A DNA stretch of 7,743 bases from Lentisphaeria bacterium (GTDB lineage: Bacteria; Verrucomicrobiota; Lentisphaeria; Victivallales; JAUVCU01), in NCBI GenBank assembly GCA_030590715.1, contig JAUVCU010000062.1, positions 1 through 7,743 on the forward strand, read 5' to 3'. Of this stretch, positions 5,702 through 7,743 are shown one piece after another. A program made the position numbers and the translations under genes. Below the pieces are notes generated by a model. That model saw only the letters and a program-made list of their open reading frames with translations, had not been told where the DNA came from and ran no database searches. The number at the start of each line of letters is the position of its first letter. Within the stretch, counting starts at the first letter, position 1.

Positions 5702-6598
5702 ATGGGCAAAGATATTGATGGTAAGAAAATTGCAGTTGAGGTGAATGCTGAAACTGGAATTGCTGTGGCGGAACTGAAAAGCGAATATAACCTGACTCCA
5801 GGATTGGCGGTTGTGTTGGTTGGTGAAGATCCAGCTTCGCAAGTGTATGTGAACATGAAGGCTAAAAAGTGTCTGGAGCTTGGGATCTTTTCGGATAAAA
5901 GAGTTTTGGATAAGAATGCTACACAAGATGAGCTTATTGCTTTGATTGAAGAGCTTAATCACGACCCTAAGATCAATGGGATCCTTGTTCAGTCTCCTCC
6001 TCCTGCACATATTGACGAGGCTGCTGTGGTCGCTGCGATTAACCCTAAAAAAGATGTTGACTGCTTTCACGCGGAAAATGTCGGAAAGATGCTTTTGGGT
6101 GAAGATGATGGATTTCTTCCGTGTACACCTCATGGTGTGATGGTTCTTCTTGAAAGAAGCGGTGTTGACCCGTCTGGTAAAAATGTTGTTGTTCTTGGAC
6201 GCTCTAATATTGTTGGTAAGCCGATGATGTCTCTTCTTGTTCAGAAAGCTAAAGGTGCTAATGCAACTGTTACTGTTTGTCATTCTAGAACTAAAAATAT
6301 TGAAGAGTACACGCGTCGTGCTGATATCATTATCGCTGCGATTGGAAAACCTGAATTTCTTACTGCTGATATGGTGAAGGAAGGTGTTGTGGTCATTGAT
6401 GTTGGTATTAATCGCGTTGAAGATGAGTCTGCTAAACGCGGTTATAAGCTTGTTGGTGATGTGGATTACGCTGGCGTTGCACCAAAATCTGAGTTTATCA
6501 CACCTGTTCCTGGTGGTGTTGGTCCAATGACAATTGCAATGCTTATGCATAACACTGTAAAAGCGTGCAGAATTCAAAACTCTATCAAGTCATTATAA
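5702..6598 (+). CDS. folD: Bifunctional methylenetetrahydrofolate dehydrogenase / methenyltetrahydrofolate cyclohydrolase (FolD)
   Basis: FolD oxidises 5,10-methylene-THF with NADP+ and hydrolyses the methenyl product to 10-formyl-THF, supplying purine and fMet-tRNA synthesis in the cytoplasm. The 298 aa match the usual length. Seen: GEDPASQVYVNMK (41-53) with catalytic Y49 and K53, Q97, KDVD with D120 (117-120), PCTPHG (140-145), the nucleotide-binding GRSNIVGKP (166-174), VIDVGIN (231-237), GDVD and PVPGGVGPMT (268-277). Two usually firm spots differ: the common VQLPLP reads VQSPPP (96-101) and DVDG reads DVDC (118-121). The catalytic residues are intact, so activity is expected. GAGGG (5691-5695) is the ribosome binding site, 6 nt before the ATG. 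The gene has its own promoter and lies 145 nt before gap. No terminator is evident between them. Confidence 0.97.
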   Translation: MGKDIDGKKIAVEVNAETGIAVAELKSEYNLTPGLAVVLVGEDPASQVYVNMKAKKCLELGIFSDKRVLDKNATQDELIALIEELNHDPKINGILVQSPPPAHIDEAAVVAAINPKKDVDCFHAENVGKMLLGEDDGFLPCTPHGVMVLLERSGVDPSGKNVVVLGRSNIVGKPMMSLLVQKAKGANATVTVCHSRTKNIEEYTRRADIIIAAIGKPEFLTADMVKEGVVVIDVGINRVEDESAKRGYKLVGDVDYAGVAPKSEFITPVPGGVGPMTIAMLMHNTVKACRIQNSIKSL

Positions 6599-6632
6599 CT
6601 ATTAAATTTGTGCTGTTATTTATTTAACATTA

Positions 6633-6660
6633 TTAAAAAAACGTGTTGCAATTTTATAAT
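6633..6660 (+). promoter_or_regulatory. Candidate promoter of gap
   Basis: A perfect TATAAT (6655-6660) is preceded, 16 nt upstream, by a TTAAAA (6633-6638) that matches the -35 consensus at four of six places within an A-tract. The start would be near 6667, leaving a leader of about 77 nt. TTGCAA (6646-6651) overlaps and could serve a weaker second start with TAATTT (6668-6673). Confidence 0.5.
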
Positions 6661-6696
6661 GGGCAATTAATTTTAGCTCAAGTTTTAATAACTAAA

Positions 6697-6716
6697 GTCA
6701 GGTTCATAAACCTGGC
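6697..6716 (+). promoter_or_regulatory. Hairpin in the 5' leader of gap
   Basis: GTCAGGTT (6697-6704) pairs with AACCTGGC (6709-6716) over 8 positions (one G-U pair) around a CATA loop. It lies 14 nt before the AGAGGA ribosome binding site (6730-6735) and leaves that site free. No T-tract follows, so it is not a terminator. A message-stabilising 5' stem or a protein-binding site would fit a highly expressed gene. Confidence 0.55.
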
Positions 6717-6743
6717 GAACAAAAAATAAAGAGGAAAGTCAAA

Positions 6744-7742
6744 ATGGCAATTAAAGTTGGTATTAATGGTTTCGGACGTATTGGACGTTTCGTTTTTCGT
6801 GCTGCTTGTGAGCGTACAGATGTAGAAGTTGTAGGAATCAATGACCTACTAGACGTAGATTACATGGCTTACATGCTTAAATATGATTCTACTCACGGTC
6901 GTTTCAATGGAACTGTTGAAGTTGTTGATGGTGCTCTTGTCGTTAACGGAAAAACTATCCGTATCACTGCTGAACGTAATCCTGCTGACCTTAAATGGGA
7001 TGCTGTTGGAGCTGAGTTCGTTGTTGAGTCTACTGGTCTTTTCCTTACAGACGAAACTGCACGTAAGCACATCGAAGCTGGAGCTAAGAAAGTTGTACTT
7101 TCAGCACCTTCTAAAGATGCTACACCAATGTTCGTAATGGGTGTTAACAATGAAGAGTACGCTGGTCAGGACATCGTTTCTAACGCTTCTTGTACTACTA
7201 ACTGTCTTGCTCCAATCGCTAAAGTTCTTAACGATGAGTTTGGTATCGTTGAAGGTCTTATGACTACTGTTCACGCAACTACTGCTACACAGAAAACTGT
7301 TGACGGTCCTTCTATGAAAGACTGGCGTGGTGGACGTGGTGCTGGACAAAACATCATTCCATCATCTACTGGTGCTGCTAAAGCTGTTGGAAAAGTTATT
7401 CCTGAGCTTAACGGAAAACTTACTGGAATGGCATTCCGCGTACCAACTCCGGATGTTTCTGTTGTTGACCTAACATGTCGTATCGAGAAAGCTGCTTCAT
7501 ACGAGACTATCTGTGCTGCTATGAAAACTGCTTCTGAAGGAGCTCTTGCTGGAGTTCTTGCTTATACTGAAGACATGGTTGTTTCAAACGACTTCATTGG
7601 TGAGAAATGTACTTCAATCTTCGATGCTAACGCTGGTATTTCTCTTAACGATAACTTCGTTAAGGTTGTAGCATGGTATGACAACGAGATTGGTTACTCA
7701 AACAAAGTTGTTGACCTTATCGAATTCATCGCTTCTAAGTAA
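6744..7742 (+). CDS. gap: Type I glyceraldehyde-3-phosphate dehydrogenase
   Basis: GAPDH oxidises glyceraldehyde 3-phosphate with NAD+ and phosphate to 1,3-bisphosphoglycerate in glycolysis, and runs backward in gluconeogenesis. The 332-aa product is full length: NAD-binding INGFGRIGR (7-15), ND at 33-34 as in NAD-preferring enzymes, catalytic C150 in SNASCTTNCLAP (146-157), H177 in TTVHATT, the phosphate-binding SSTGAAKAVGKV (207-218), and WYDNEIGYSNKV (311-322). It is strikingly close to E. coli GapA over the whole length. Codon choice differs from its neighbours: 11 of 13 Phe are TTC, and CGT, GGT, AAC and CTT are frequent, the mark of very strong expression. AGAGGA (6730-6735) stands 8 nt before the ATG. 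The window ends one base after the stop, so downstream genes (often pgk) and the terminator are not visible. Confidence 0.98.
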   Translation: MAIKVGINGFGRIGRFVFRAACERTDVEVVGINDLLDVDYMAYMLKYDSTHGRFNGTVEVVDGALVVNGKTIRITAERNPADLKWDAVGAEFVVESTGLFLTDETARKHIEAGAKKVVLSAPSKDATPMFVMGVNNEEYAGQDIVSNASCTTNCLAPIAKVLNDEFGIVEGLMTTVHATTATQKTVDGPSMKDWRGGRGAGQNIIPSSTGAAKAVGKVIPELNGKLTGMAFRVPTPDVSVVDLTCRIEKAASYETICAAMKTASEGALAGVLAYTEDMVVSNDFIGEKCTSIFDANAGISLNDNFVKVVAWYDNEIGYSNKVVDLIEFIASK

Positions 7743-7743
7743 T

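Noticed and set aside
5681..6577. 298-codon open frame on the minus strand across folD
   Set aside because: It is the antisense shadow of folD. Its product is rich in Asn, His, Ser and Arg with no recognisable motif, while the plus strand encodes a complete FolD.
6849..7349. Several open frames on both strands inside gap
   Set aside because: The strong codon bias of gap leaves few stops in other frames. The gap product is complete and unmistakable, and none of these frames has a ribosome binding site or family signature.
1..7743. Mobile element, CRISPR array, toxin-antitoxin or defence system
   Set aside because: No transposase, integrase, spaced direct repeats or terminal inverted repeats are visible, and the lone EEP enzyme and methyltransferase do not form a known defence pair.

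Overview
The window is AT-rich bacterial chromosome with single-copy housekeeping genes. I see no insertion sequences, integrases, CRISPR repeats, tRNAs, rRNAs or phage genes. It starts on the first base of a queE-like gene and ends one base after the stop of a gap gene. The signal peptide, the PilZ protein, queuosine synthesis and Shine-Dalgarno sequences fit a Gram-negative-type bacterium. The phylum cannot be fixed from the sequence. A PVC-type lineage such as Lentisphaerota is a guess, prompted by the tiny bS22/mS38-like protein.

Left part (1-2734, all +): queE (radical SAM enzyme of 7-deazaguanine synthesis); an unlisted 29-codon gene at 831-920 for a very basic protein resembling the bS22/mS38 (AURKAIP1/COX24) ribosomal family, closed by a strong intrinsic terminator; then an exported TPR-repeat protein that begins only 29 nt after that terminator.

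Middle part (2709-5530): a small two-helix membrane protein on the minus strand, overlapping the TPR gene tail to tail and apparently transcribed without a leader; a divergent PilZ-domain protein (c-di-GMP receptor candidate); a class I SAM methyltransferase of the Methyltransf_32 type with unknown substrate; and, convergent with it, a cytoplasmic endonuclease/exonuclease/phosphatase-fold enzyme.

Right part (5531-7743, all +): folD (one-carbon metabolism), whose promoter is followed by a perfect 16-bp palindrome, and gap (glycolytic GAPDH), with its own -10 box, a leader hairpin and codon use typical of very high expression.

The genes do not form one pathway. They look like six or seven small transcription units. 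I did not find a new multi-gene system. The points most worth a second look are the 29-aa ribosomal-type protein, the leaderless membrane-protein gene, the folD operator-like palindrome with altered FolD active-site motifs, and the uncharacterised methyltransferase.
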